Below are positions 54,387 to 63,125 of a stretch of DNA of 64,000 nucleotides, piece after piece. The position numbers and the translations under genes were made by a program. Numbering within the stretch: the stretch's first letter is position 1; each line of letters begins with the position of its first letter. Source of the stretch: Pseudomonas fluorescens (lineage in GTDB: Bacteria > Pseudomonadota > Gammaproteobacteria > Pseudomonadales > Pseudomonadaceae); assembly GCF_902497895.1 (NCBI RefSeq), contig NZ_CABVHQ010000011.1, positions 1 through 64,000 of the forward strand. Reading direction: 5' to 3'. The notes under the pieces are model-generated. The model was not told the DNA's origin and ran no database searches. It saw nothing but the letters and a program-made list of their open reading frames with translations.

Positions 54387-54565
54387 TTACGAGGTAATGG
54401 GCTGTGCCTCCGTGATCCGGAAGCCTTCCCACCTGAAAATCTCAAAACCGTCATCAGCGGTTCGCTGGCAAACCTCACGTTCGAAGTGGATGCAGATCCA
54501 CGTGGCCTGAGCGGGAAAATGAGGTTCACCAGTGAAATGCGTATCAGGTTTTTAGGAGCGTTGTA

Positions 54566-55489
54566 ATGCCTGAGATCTATCACTTCTTCCAACAGCTGGT
54601 TAATGGTCTGACCATTGGCAGCACCTATGCCCTGATTGCCATTGGCTACACAATGGTTTACGGCATTATTGGAATGATTAACTTCGCCCATGGCGAGGTC
54701 TACATGATTGGTTCCTACGTGGCCTTCATCGTCCTTGCCGGACTGGCCATGCTGGGTATCCATTCTCTGCCACTGTTGATGACCGCCGCATTCCTGGCGA
54801 CCATCGTTGTAACCAGTGCCTACGGCTACAGTATCGAACGGATCGCCTACCGCCCTCTGCGGGGCAGTAACCGCCTGATCCCGTTGATCTCAGCCATCGG
54901 CATGTCGATCTTCCTGCAAAACACCGTACTGCTCTCGCAGGACTCCAAGGACAAATCGATCCCCAACCTGATTCCGGGCAGCTTTAGCTTTGGTTCGGGC
55001 GGAGCACAGGAAGTGCTGATCTCCTACATGCAGATCCTGGTGTTCGTGGTGACCCTGGTGGTAATGCTCTGCCTTACCCTGTTCATCTCGCGTTCACGTC
55101 TGGGACGTGCCTGCCGGGCCTGTGCCGAAGACATCAAGATGGCCAACCTGCTGGGTATCAACACCAACAACATCATCGCCCTGACCTTCGTTGTCGGTGC
55201 AGCCCTGGCGGCCGTGGCGGCTGTGCTGCTGAGCATGCAGTACGGCGTGATCAACCCTAACGCCGGTTTCCTGGTGGGCCTCAAGGCCTTTACCGCGGCG
55301 GTTCTGGGTGGCATCGGCAGCATTCCTGGCGCCATGCTCGGTGGTCTGGTGCTGGGGGTGGCCGAAGCATTCGGCGCCGATATATTCGGTGACCAGTACA
55401 AGGACGTGGTGGCTTTCGGCCTTCTGGTTCTGGTGTTGTTATTCCGGCCAACTGGCCTGTTGGGCCGTCCGGAGATTGAGAAAGTATGA
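54566..55489 (+). CDS. braD: Branched-chain amino acid ABC permease BraD (LivH)
   Basis: A 307-aa inner-membrane permease. It begins [20 protein letters not shown] and has the [19 protein letters not shown] segment and the [19 protein letters not shown] end of the family, with the EAA-like coupling loop [22 protein letters not shown] stands before the ATG. It overlaps braE by ATGA. Confidence 0.95.
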   Translation: MPEIYHFFQQLVNGLTIGSTYALIAIGYTMVYGIIGMINFAHGEVYMIGSYVAFIVLAGLAMLGIHSLPLLMTAAFLATIVVTSAYGYSIERIAYRPLRGSNRLIPLISAIGMSIFLQNTVLLSQDSKDKSIPNLIPGSFSFGSGGAQEVLISYMQILVFVVTLVVMLCLTLFISRSRLGRACRACAEDIKMANLLGINTNNIIALTFVVGAALAAVAAVLLSMQYGVINPNAGFLVGLKAFTAAVLGGIGSIPGAMLGGLVLGVAEAFGADIFGDQYKDVVAFGLLVLVLLFRPTGLLGRPEIEKV

Positions 55490-56742
55490 CTAGGAATCTT
55501 AAACAAGCGCTGTTCAGCGCCCTGCTGGTATGGGCCGTCGCCTATCCGGTACTCGGTCTGAAACTGTCCATCGCCGGCATCAACCTCGAAGTACTAGGTG
55601 CCAGTACCTCCACGCTGTTCATCATCACCGCCAGCTCAGTGCTGATGTTCCTGCGCGTGCTGTTCGACAAGCAGTGGAACACCTTGATGAAGTCCGCGCC
55701 GAAAGGTTCGCTGGTTTCGCCGAAGGTCAGCCACTTCATGACCCTGCCCAGCACCCAGCGCTGGGTCATCATGGGATTGATCGTCCTCGCTCTGGTCTGG
55801 CCATTCTTCGGCTCGCGCGGTGCGGTGGATATCGCCACGCTGATTCTGATCTATGTGCTGCTCGGTCTGGGCCTGAACATCGTGGTCGGTCTGGCGGGGC
55901 TGCTCGACCTGGGCTACGTCGGTTTCTACGCGGTGGGCGCCTACAGCTATGCGCTGCTGTCGCACTACTACGGCCTGAGCTTCTGGATCTGCCTGCCAAT
56001 CGCCGGCTTGATGGCGGCAACCTTCGGCTTCCTGCTGGGCTTCCCGGTGCTGCGTCTGCGCGGTGACTATCTGGCGATCGTGACCCTGGGCTTCGGTGAG
56101 ATCATCCGTCTGTTCCTGCGTAACCTGACGGACCTCACGGGCGGACCGAACGGCATCAGCAACATCCCCAAACCGACGCTGTTCGGCCTGAGCTTCGATA
56201 GAACGGCTGCCGAAGGCATGCAGACCTTCCACGAGTACTTCGGCCTGACTTACAACCCGATCAGCAAGGTGGTTTTCCTCTACCTGGTGGCACTGTTGCT
56301 GGCACTGCTCGCACTGTTCGTGATCAACCGTCTGCTGCGCATGCCGATCGGCCGTGCCTGGGAAGCCTTGCGTGAAGACGAAATCGCCTGCCGTGCCCTG
56401 GGCCTGAACCCGACCGTGATCAAGCTGTCGGCCTTTACCCTGGGCGCCTGCTTCGCCGGTTTTGCCGGTAGCTTCTTCGCCGCACGTCAGGGGCTGGTGA
56501 CGCCGGAGTCGTTTACCTTCATCGAATCCGCCACTATCCTTGCCATCGTGGTGCTGGGCGGCATGGGCTCGCAATTGGGCGTGGTCCTCGCGGCCATCGT
56601 AATGATTCTGTTGCCCGAGCTGATGCGTGACTTCAGCGAATACCGCATGTTGATGTTCGGCGCCTTGATGGTGCTGATGATGATCTGGCGTCCACAAGGT
56701 CTGCTGCCCATGCAACGTCCTCACATGGAGCTGCGTAAATGA
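55486..56742 (+). CDS. braE: Branched-chain amino acid ABC permease BraE (LivM)
   Basis: A 418-aa inner-membrane permease, partner of BraD. An N-terminal extension of about 100 residues with two or three spans ([20 protein letters not shown]) precedes the core that starts [20 protein letters not shown], with [20 protein letters not shown] and the [20 protein letters not shown] coupling region. The length agrees with BraE/LivM of Gammaproteobacteria. The start overlaps braD and the end overlaps braF, both as ATGA. Confidence 0.95.
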   Translation: MTRNLKQALFSALLVWAVAYPVLGLKLSIAGINLEVLGASTSTLFIITASSVLMFLRVLFDKQWNTLMKSAPKGSLVSPKVSHFMTLPSTQRWVIMGLIVLALVWPFFGSRGAVDIATLILIYVLLGLGLNIVVGLAGLLDLGYVGFYAVGAYSYALLSHYYGLSFWICLPIAGLMAATFGFLLGFPVLRLRGDYLAIVTLGFGEIIRLFLRNLTDLTGGPNGISNIPKPTLFGLSFDRTAAEGMQTFHEYFGLTYNPISKVVFLYLVALLLALLALFVINRLLRMPIGRAWEALREDEIACRALGLNPTVIKLSAFTLGACFAGFAGSFFAARQGLVTPESFTFIESATILAIVVLGGMGSQLGVVLAAIVMILLPELMRDFSEYRMLMFGALMVLMMIWRPQGLLPMQRPHMELRK

Positions 56743-57506
56743 GCAGAGAGATCCTGAAAGTAGATGGCCTGAGCATGCGCTTTGGCGGCTTGTTGGCGGT
56801 CAATAGCGTTTCCCTGAGCGTGAAAGAGAAACAGGTAGTGTCGATGATCGGCCCTAACGGCGCCGGCAAGACCACCGTATTCAACTGCCTGACCGGCTTC
56901 TACAAACCCTCCGCCGGCACCATCCAGCTCAACGGTGAAGCAATCGAAGGTCTGCCCGGCCACAAGATCGCCGGTAAAGGCGTGGTGCGAACCTTCCAGA
57001 ACGTGCGGTTGTTCAAGGACATGACCGCTGTTGAAAACCTGCTTATTGCTCAGCACCGGCACCTGAATACCAACTTCCTGGCCGGTCTGTTCAAGACGCC
57101 AGCGTTTCGCCGCAGCGAACGCGAGGCCATGGAATACGCCGAGTTCTGGCTGGACAAGGTCAACCTCAAGGAGTTCGCCAACCGTCCGGCCGGCACCCTG
57201 GCCTATGGTCAGCAGCGCCGCCTGGAAATCGCTCGCTGCATGATGACCCGTCCAAAGATCCTCATGCTCGACGAACCGGCAGCAGGCCTCAACCCACGGG
57301 AAACCGACGACCTCAAGGCGCTGATCGGCACCCTGCGTGAAGAGCATGACGTAACCGTGCTGCTGATCGAACACGACATGAAACTGGTCATGAGCATCTC
57401 CGACCACATCTTCGTGATCAACCAGGGCACGCCTCTGGCCAACGGCACGCCGGAACAGATCCGCGACAATCCTGAAGTGATCAAAGCCTACCTGGGGGAA
57501 GCGTAA
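56739..57506 (+). CDS. braF: Branched-chain amino acid ABC ATPase BraF (LivG)
   Basis: A 255-aa cytoplasmic ATPase. Walker A is GPNGAGKTT; the LivG-type signature is [14 protein letters not shown], Walker B is [13 protein letters not shown], and the switch His is in [30 protein letters not shown] is the Q-loop region of this subfamily. Pairs with BraG. Confidence 0.96.
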   Translation: MSREILKVDGLSMRFGGLLAVNSVSLSVKEKQVVSMIGPNGAGKTTVFNCLTGFYKPSAGTIQLNGEAIEGLPGHKIAGKGVVRTFQNVRLFKDMTAVENLLIAQHRHLNTNFLAGLFKTPAFRRSEREAMEYAEFWLDKVNLKEFANRPAGTLAYGQQRRLEIARCMMTRPKILMLDEPAAGLNPRETDDLKALIGTLREEHDVTVLLIEHDMKLVMSISDHIFVINQGTPLANGTPEQIRDNPEVIKAYLGEA

Positions 57507-58208
57507 ATGCTGCAATTCGAAAACGTTTCCACCTTCTACGGCAAGATCCAGGCGCTGCACAGCGTCAACGTCGAAGTCCGTCAGGGCGAGATCGTGACGC
57601 TGATCGGTGCCAACGGCGCGGGCAAGTCCACCTTGCTGATGACTCTGTGCGGTTCGCCACAGGCCCATAGCGGCAGCATCCGCTACATGGGCGAAGAGCT
57701 GGTCGGCCAGGACTCCTCAAATATCATGCGCAAGAGCATTGCCGTGGTACCGGAAGGTCGCCGGGTGTTCGCTCGCCTGACCGTGGAGGAAAACCTTTCC
57801 ATGGGCGGTTTCTTCACCGACAAGGGCGACTATCAGGAGCAGATGGACAAAGTGCTGCAGCTGTTCCCGCGGCTCAAGGAACGCTTCAACCAACGCGGCG
57901 GCACCATGTCCGGCGGCGAACAGCAGATGCTCGCCATCGGCAGGGCGCTGATGAGCAAGCCCAAGCTGTTGCTGCTCGATGAGCCGTCGCTGGGGTTGGC
58001 ACCGATCATCATCCAGCAGATCTTCGACATCATCGAACAGCTGCGCCGCGATGGCGTGACGGTGTTCCTGGTGGAGCAGAACGCCAACCAGGCGCTGAAA
58101 ATCGCCGACCGTGCCTATGTATTGGAAAACGGTCGGGTGGTGATGCAAGGCACTGGTGAGGACTTGCTGACTGATCCAAAAGTGCGCGAAGCCTATCTGG
58201 GCGGTTAA
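57507..58208 (+). CDS. braG: Branched-chain amino acid ABC ATPase BraG (LivF)
   Basis: A 233-aa cytoplasmic ATPase, the second of the pair. Walker A is GANGAGKST, the signature is MSGGEQQMLAIGRALM, Walker B is LLLLDEPSLGLAP, and the switch His position is replaced by Gln in LVEQNANQALK, as usual for LivF. It starts directly after the braF stop and ends at a strong terminator. Confidence 0.96.
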   Translation: MLQFENVSTFYGKIQALHSVNVEVRQGEIVTLIGANGAGKSTLLMTLCGSPQAHSGSIRYMGEELVGQDSSNIMRKSIAVVPEGRRVFARLTVEENLSMGGFFTDKGDYQEQMDKVLQLFPRLKERFNQRGGTMSGGEQQMLAIGRALMSKPKLLLLDEPSLGLAPIIIQQIFDIIEQLRRDGVTVFLVEQNANQALKIADRAYVLENGRVVMQGTGEDLLTDPKVREAYLGG

Positions 58209-58225
58209 GCACTCGCTTGAAAGAA

Positions 58226-58250
58226 AACGGCCTTCGGGCCGTTTTTTTTT
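58226..58250 (+). terminator. Terminator of the bra operon
   Basis: AAAACGGCC and GGCCGTTTT pair across TTCG, followed by more T residues. Confidence 0.93.
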
Positions 58251-58281
58251 GGCTTGCACAAATGTGCATCCGGATGGGTAC

Positions 58282-58433
58282 CTGTGGCGAGGGGGCTCCG
58301 TAGCAGCTGGCGAAGCCTGCGTTCGGCGGCGAAGCCGTCGCAAATCCTGCTTGCACGGTTTTATCTGAAATACCGCAGTGCCTGATTTTACGACTGCTGC
58401 GCAGCCGAACGCAGCCTGCGGCAGCTGCTACAA
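58282..58433. repeat. Hybrid repeat between bra operon and LysR gene
   Basis: The left end begins like family A (TGTGGCGAGGGGGCT) but continues as GTAGCAGCTGGCGAAGCCTG. The right end, GCAGCCTGCGGCAGCTGCTAC, is its near inverse and resembles REP family B. It looks like a composite of the two families. Confidence 0.7.
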
Positions 58434-59336
58434 ACGATCAAGCGCCTCGCCACTGCGCTTGAACCAGTCGACCAGGTAATCGGCCAGCACCTGTGTGCGC
58501 TTGGGCAAGCCGCCCTGATACGGATGCACCAGGTACATCGGCATGCTGCGGGTCTGATAATCGCGCAGCAGCCAGCGCAGACGGCCATCCGCCAGTTCCA
58601 TTTGCAGCACGTAGGAAGGCAGTCGAGCGATACCGGCGCCAACCAGTGCGGCTTTCTTCAGCAGGTTGTAATGGTTACTGGCAAACGGCCCCGAGACGCG
58701 GACCCGGAGCAACTCATGCTGCTGATGGTAGAGCCATTCTTCACGGCCGCTGTAATGACTGTTGAGCAGACAGCGGTGCCCGGCCAGATCCGCTGGGGTC
58801 TGCGGCTCGCCGTACTGTTCAAGGTACGCCGGGCTGGCGCAGGTCATTTCATGCCAGGCCAGCAGCGGTTTGGCCACCAGTCGCTCATCGTTGGCCACCT
58901 CCGAGCGAATCGCCAGATCGAAGCCGTCCCGGGACAGGTCGCGGTAGCTGTTGTTCAGCTCGAGTTCGATCTGCACCTCAGGATATTGCCGGGAAAACTC
59001 CAACAACAAGCCATCGAAAAAGGTCTCGCCCAGGGACACCGGTACGGTCATTCGCACCGGACCGACCATGTCGTCCTTCAAGCGGGCCAGCGCCTGGCGC
59101 GCTCGCTCGAGCTGCACTACCAGGGCCTGGGCTTGCGGCAACAGCGCCGCCCCCGCTGCCGTCAGGCTCAGGCGTCGGGTGGTGCGTTGCAACAACACCA
59201 CCGCAAATCGTGCCTCCAACTGGCTGATGCGCTTGGACAACTGGCCCTTGCTGCAGCCCAGTTGTTGGGCCGCCAGGGTAAAACTGCCTGCCTCGATCAA
59301 CACCGCGAACGCCGCCAGATCATCCATTTCACTCAT
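58428..59336 (-). CDS. LysR family transcriptional regulator
   Basis: A 302-aa regulator. The N-terminal winged helix-turn-helix reads DLAAFAVLIEAGSFTLAAQQ, then GCSKGQLSKRISQLEARF; the C-terminal effector domain starts PVRMTVPVSLGETFFDGLLL. It belongs to the large CrgA/PtxR-like group that controls neighbouring oxidoreductases. It is divergent from the SDR gene at 59441 with a 104-bp gap and probably controls it. I start at 59336 (MSEMDDL); the frame to 59417 lacks similarity. Confidence 0.88.
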   Translation of the reverse strand: MSEMDDLAAFAVLIEAGSFTLAAQQLGCSKGQLSKRISQLEARFAVVLLQRTTRRLSLTAAGAALLPQAQALVVQLERARQALARLKDDMVGPVRMTVPVSLGETFFDGLLLEFSRQYPEVQIELELNNSYRDLSRDGFDLAIRSEVANDERLVAKPLLAWHEMTCASPAYLEQYGEPQTPADLAGHRCLLNSHYSGREEWLYHQQHELLRVRVSGPFASNHYNLLKKAALVGAGIARLPSYVLQMELADGRLRWLLRDYQTRSMPMYLVHPYQGGLPKRTQVLADYLVDWFKRSGEALDRL

Positions 59337-59440
59337 GGATTGTTTCCATTTGAAAACCAAAGGTTGCCTATTAGCGCGCTTATCAATGGAAAAAACCACT
59401 TTAGACTGAAACCTCATTCAACCGCTCGAGGAACAGCACG

Positions 59441-60040
59441 ATGAAAATTCTTTTGATTGGCGCCAACGGCACCATAGGCTCAGCCGTCGATCGCGAGCTG
59501 GCGCCGCGCCACGAAATCATCCGCATCGGTCGTAAAAGCGGTAATTACCAGGTGGATATCAGCGACAGCGCTTCGATCCGCAAACTGTTTGAACAGACCG
59601 GAAAGTTCAATGCGCTGATCTGCGCCGCCGGCAACGTCAACTTCGTCCCCCTGGCCGAGATGACCGAGAAAGACTTTGCCTTGGGCCTGCAAGACAAGCT
59701 GATGGGCCAGGTCAACCTGCTGCTGATCGGCCGCGAATTTGCCAATGATGGTGCGTCGTTCACCTTCACCACCGGCGTCCTCAGCCATGACCCGATTCGC
59801 ACCGGCAGTTCTGCCGCACTGGTCAACGGCGCCCTCGACAGCTTCGTCCGCGCCGCCGCCATCGAATTGCCACGCGGCCTGCGCATCAACTCGGTGAGCC
59901 CGAACGTACTGGTCGAAGCCATGGACAGCTACGCACCGTACTTCCGTGGATTCAAACCGGTTCCAGCGGTTGACGTAGCGCTGGCCTATGGGAAAAGTGT
60001 GGAAGGCTTGCAGACGGGGCAGACGTTTCACGTCGGCTGA
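59441..60040 (+). CDS. Short-chain dehydrogenase-like protein (199 aa)
   Basis: A short Rossmann-fold protein of the SDR superfamily. The cofactor motif is LLIGANGTIGSAVDREL and the usual CAAGNV motif is present. The standard YxxxK active site is absent: the matching region reads GSSAALVNGALDSFVRAA. A group of 200-residue SDR proteins with this change is known to me, so it is a family trait more than decay. Activity is uncertain. AGGAAC lies upstream of the ATG. It is divergent from, and likely controlled by, the LysR gene. Confidence 0.85.
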   Translation: MKILLIGANGTIGSAVDRELAPRHEIIRIGRKSGNYQVDISDSASIRKLFEQTGKFNALICAAGNVNFVPLAEMTEKDFALGLQDKLMGQVNLLLIGREFANDGASFTFTTGVLSHDPIRTGSSAALVNGALDSFVRAAAIELPRGLRINSVSPNVLVEAMDSYAPYFRGFKPVPAVDVALAYGKSVEGLQTGQTFHVG

Positions 60041-60072
60041 CGACTTCGAGCATCGGGTGCGCGCGAATCTGG

Positions 60073-60426
60073 TTAATCGATCAGCGTGGGCAAAAGATCG
60101 CGGGCAATCGCCCGTGGCACCGCAACCCTGAATTGCGCGCCCAACTCCGATCGCACAGTCGCCGTGCTTATCTGTAGGCCGTTGATCAGCAGGGTCAATG
60201 ATTGATCCATCGAGTCACGGCTGATTTTGCGCATTCGTTCCGCCGCTTGAGGGCTTAGTGTGACGCTCAAATCCACCGTGTCGGGGTTGGGACTATCGAT
60301 ATCCTTTAGCTGCGCGTCCACTTTGATAAAATCCGAGGCCGACAAAAAATTGATCTCGGCGGCCTGAACGGGCATCGCGCCCAGCATGACCAGTGACAAC
60401 ACCACCCATTTCCAGTCCATTGGCAT
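60073..60426 (-). CDS. Small periplasmic protein with SecD P1-like segment
   Basis: A 117-aa exported protein. The signal peptide (WKWVVLSLVMLGAMPVQAAE) is clear. The mature part has VDLSVTLSPQAAERMRKISR, then QSLTLLINGLQISTATVRSE, which is reminiscent of the periplasmic P1 region of SecD, but no membrane domain follows. GAGGGG is six bases before the ATG at 60426. It is monocistronic; the role is unknown. Confidence 0.7.
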   Translation of the reverse strand: MPMDWKWVVLSLVMLGAMPVQAAEINFLSASDFIKVDAQLKDIDSPNPDTVDLSVTLSPQAAERMRKISRDSMDQSLTLLINGLQISTATVRSELGAQFRVAVPRAIARDLLPTLID

Positions 60427-60607
60427 TTTTGCCCCTCGTCATTTTTAACAGTCTTCGAAGCTTAGCTTTTGCGCCACGCTGATGCTCTTCGATTAATGCT
60501 CAGAATGTTTCTGAAAAGTTCGTATCCATCGCGTCACAGGCCAACACCGATCTTGTGGTGCACCGCGAGCCTGCGTAACGTGACGGCACTTGTCAGGAGA
60601 CCACTCG

Positions 60608-61279
60608 ATGCGTGCTGCCCGTTCCATAGCGATTCTTGCCCTATTGCCGCTGTTCGCCGGCTGCCAGATGTTCAGCAGTCAACCTGCAACCCCCTCCAAC
60701 GCAGGGCTGACCCGCCTGCAGGGTGAACTCAGCGCCGTCGATGGCAAACTGCTGTTCAAGCCGTGCCAGGACGCTCGTCGTTATGTCGTGAAGGACACCG
60801 GCGGCACTAGTGTCCTGCAGGAAACAGCGGATCTGTCCGGCCGGCCCGGCAAGATTTTCGCCGACCTGCGAGGTAAGTTATCCGCCACCGACGCCAGCAA
60901 TGAAGGCCAGGTTGATTTGCAGCAACTCTATCGCCTCGAACGTTCGAACACGGCCTGCGATGACCCGGAGTTCAAGCGCATGATTCTGCGTGCCAGTGGC
61001 CACAAGCCGGAATGGAGTCTCAAGGCCGGCGGCAAGGGCCTGGTCCTGGAGCGCGAAGGCCAGCCCGCTTTGGCGGTGCCTTACCTGGAAGAACAATTGG
61101 GTGAGGGGCGTTTCAACCTCGCCACCGAAGCCAATGGCCAGCACGTTGAACTTTGGGCAGTGCCCCAGCGATGCGTCGACAACGTCACCGGCAGCGTGCA
61201 ACACATGAGCGCCGAACTGCGGGTCAACGGGCAGGTACAGCGCGGTTGCGCCTCGTTTGGCCGCGCGCGGGACGACTGA
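60608..61279 (+). CDS. COG3650-like lipoprotein
   Basis: A 223-aa envelope lipoprotein. The signal (ARSIAILALLPLFAGC) ends at a lipobox Cys, followed by a beta-rich domain with GELSAVDGKLLFKPCQDARR, then FADLRGKLSATDASNEGQVD and a late VWAVPQRC-like segment (VELWAVPQRCVDNVTGSVQH). This is the pattern of the COG3650 family of unknown function. CAGGAG is eight bases before the ATG at 60608; the frame from 60590 includes the ribosome site itself. Confidence 0.75.
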   Translation: MRAARSIAILALLPLFAGCQMFSSQPATPSNAGLTRLQGELSAVDGKLLFKPCQDARRYVVKDTGGTSVLQETADLSGRPGKIFADLRGKLSATDASNEGQVDLQQLYRLERSNTACDDPEFKRMILRASGHKPEWSLKAGGKGLVLEREGQPALAVPYLEEQLGEGRFNLATEANGQHVELWAVPQRCVDNVTGSVQHMSAELRVNGQVQRGCASFGRARDD

Positions 61280-61389
61280 TTCGACGAACCGGGTGTATTA
61301 GCCTCACGGAAAACCGCCGTTGAGGCTTATAATCACTGGTTTTGTAAAACTGCCTGCGCACTTGACTGCGCCGCATATCGGACCTTGTC

Positions 61390-63003
61390 ATGTTACGAAT
61401 CACTGAACTCAAGCTGCCCATCGACCATCCCGAAGAAGACCTGCGGCCTGCCATCGTGCGGCGCCTGGGCATCGCCAGTGATGACCTGCTCGATTTCACC
61501 TTGTTCAAGCGCAGTTACGACGCGCGCAAGAAGTCTTCCGAACTGTGCTTCATCTATACCATCGACCTCAGCGTGCGCGATGAAGCGAAGCTGTTGCACA
61601 CGTTCGCCGACGACCGCAACGTCAACCCGGCGCCGGATGTCAGCTACAAGGTCGTCGGCCAGGCTCCCCAGGACCTGAGCGAGCGGCCGATCGTGGTCGG
61701 CTTCGGCCCGTGCGGGATCTTCGCCGGGTTGTTGCTGGCCCAGATGGGCTTCAAGCCGATCATCCTCGAGCGCGGCACCGAAGTACGCCAGCGCACCAAG
61801 GACACCTGGGGCCTGTGGCGCAAAAACGTGCTCAACCCGGAATCGAACGTGCAATTCGGTGAAGGCGGCGCGGGCACCTTCTCCGACGGCAAGCTTTACA
61901 GCCAGATCAAGGATCCGAAACATCACGGCCGCAAGGTCCTGCATGAGTTCGTCAAAGCCGGCGCGCCGGAAGAAATTCTCTACGTCAGCAAGCCACATAT
62001 CGGTACGTTTCGCCTGACCGGTGTGGTCGAGAACATGCGGCATCAGATCGAAGCCATGGGTGGCGAAATACGCTTCCAGCAACGAGTGACCGATGTGCTG
62101 ATCGAAGACGGCCAGCTCACCGGCGTCGAGCTGGCGAGTGGCGAACAGATCCACTCCCGTCACGTGATCCTGGCCCTTGGCCACAGTGCCCGGGACACTT
62201 TCCGCATGCTTCACGGCCGCGGCGTGTACATGGAAGCCAAGCCGTTCTCGGTGGGTTTTCGCATCGAACACCCGCAATCGCTGATCGACAGCGCGCGCCT
62301 GGGCAAGTACGCCGGTCACCCGAAACTCGGTGCGGCCGACTACAAGCTGGTGCACCACGCCAAGAACGGACGCTCGGTCTACAGCTTCTGCATGTGCCCG
62401 GGCGGTACGGTAGTGGCGGCAACGTCCGAACCAAACCGGGTGGTCACCAACGGCATGAGCCAGTACTCACGCAACGAGCGCAACGCCAACTCGGGGATCG
62501 TGGTCGGCATCACCCCGGAAGTCGATTATCCGGGTGGTCCATTGGCCGGTATCGAGTTGCAGGAACGCCTGGAGTCCCACGCTTTTATCCTCGGCGGCAG
62601 CAACTACGAAGCCCCGGCGCAACTGGTCGGCGACTTCATTGCCGGCAAACCGTCTACCGCGCTGGGTAGCGTCGAACCCTCCTACAAGCCGGGCGTGGCA
62701 CTGGGCGACCTGGCGCTGGCCTTGCCGGACTACGCCATCGAAGCCATTCGTGAAGCCTTGCAGGCGTTCGACAAGCAGATCAAGGGTTACTCCCTGCACG
62801 ACGCCGTGCTGACCGGGATCGAGACCCGCACATCATCGCCGCTGCGGATTACCCGTAACGAGACGATGCAAAGCCTGAACGTCAAAGGTCTGTTCCCGGC
62901 AGGCGAAGGCGCAGGTTATGCCGGTGGGATCCTGTCGGCGGGTGTCGACGGGATCCGCATCGCCGAAGCGGTGGCGCGGGATATGCTCGGGATCGAGGCT
63001 TAA
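61390..63003 (+). CDS. FAD-dependent oxidoreductase (COG2509-like)
   Basis: A 537-aa flavoprotein. An N-terminal region of about 90 residues (ELKLPIDHPEEDLRPAIVRR) precedes the FAD-binding VVGFGPCGIFAGLLLAQMGF motif, GEGGAGTFSDGKLYSQIK, HVILALGHSARDTFRML, and a C-terminal FPAGEGAGYAGGILSAGVDG flavin site. This is the architecture of uncharacterised FAD-dependent dehydrogenases of the COG2509 type. The reaction is unknown. TATAAT at about 61328 may be its promoter. Confidence 0.85.
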   Translation: MLRITELKLPIDHPEEDLRPAIVRRLGIASDDLLDFTLFKRSYDARKKSSELCFIYTIDLSVRDEAKLLHTFADDRNVNPAPDVSYKVVGQAPQDLSERPIVVGFGPCGIFAGLLLAQMGFKPIILERGTEVRQRTKDTWGLWRKNVLNPESNVQFGEGGAGTFSDGKLYSQIKDPKHHGRKVLHEFVKAGAPEEILYVSKPHIGTFRLTGVVENMRHQIEAMGGEIRFQQRVTDVLIEDGQLTGVELASGEQIHSRHVILALGHSARDTFRMLHGRGVYMEAKPFSVGFRIEHPQSLIDSARLGKYAGHPKLGAADYKLVHHAKNGRSVYSFCMCPGGTVVAATSEPNRVVTNGMSQYSRNERNANSGIVVGITPEVDYPGGPLAGIELQERLESHAFILGGSNYEAPAQLVGDFIAGKPSTALGSVEPSYKPGVALGDLALALPDYAIEAIREALQAFDKQIKGYSLHDAVLTGIETRTSSPLRITRNETMQSLNVKGLFPAGEGAGYAGGILSAGVDGIRIAEAVARDMLGIEA

Positions 63004-63016
63004 CGCTTTCCATACC

Positions 63017-63113
63017 CTGTGGGAGCGAGCTTGCTCGCGATAGCGGCTTCACACTCAACAGAGATGCTGACTGATCTACCGCTATCGCGGGCAAGCTCGC
63101 TCCCACAGGGGAT
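63017..63113. repeat. Inverted REP pair, family C
   Basis: TGTGGGAGCGAGCTTGCTCG and its inverse enclose about 55 bp, with inner GATAGCGG/CCGCTATC. It lies between two converging genes. Single arms of the same family are found at 16232-16255 and 34172-34196. Confidence 0.9.
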
Positions 63114-63125
63114 CCGCGTCACGCC

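Noticed and set aside
59441..60040. Decayed SDR pseudogene because YxxxK is missing
   Set aside because: The frame is intact, all other motifs are present, and other 200-aa SDR-like proteins share this trait.
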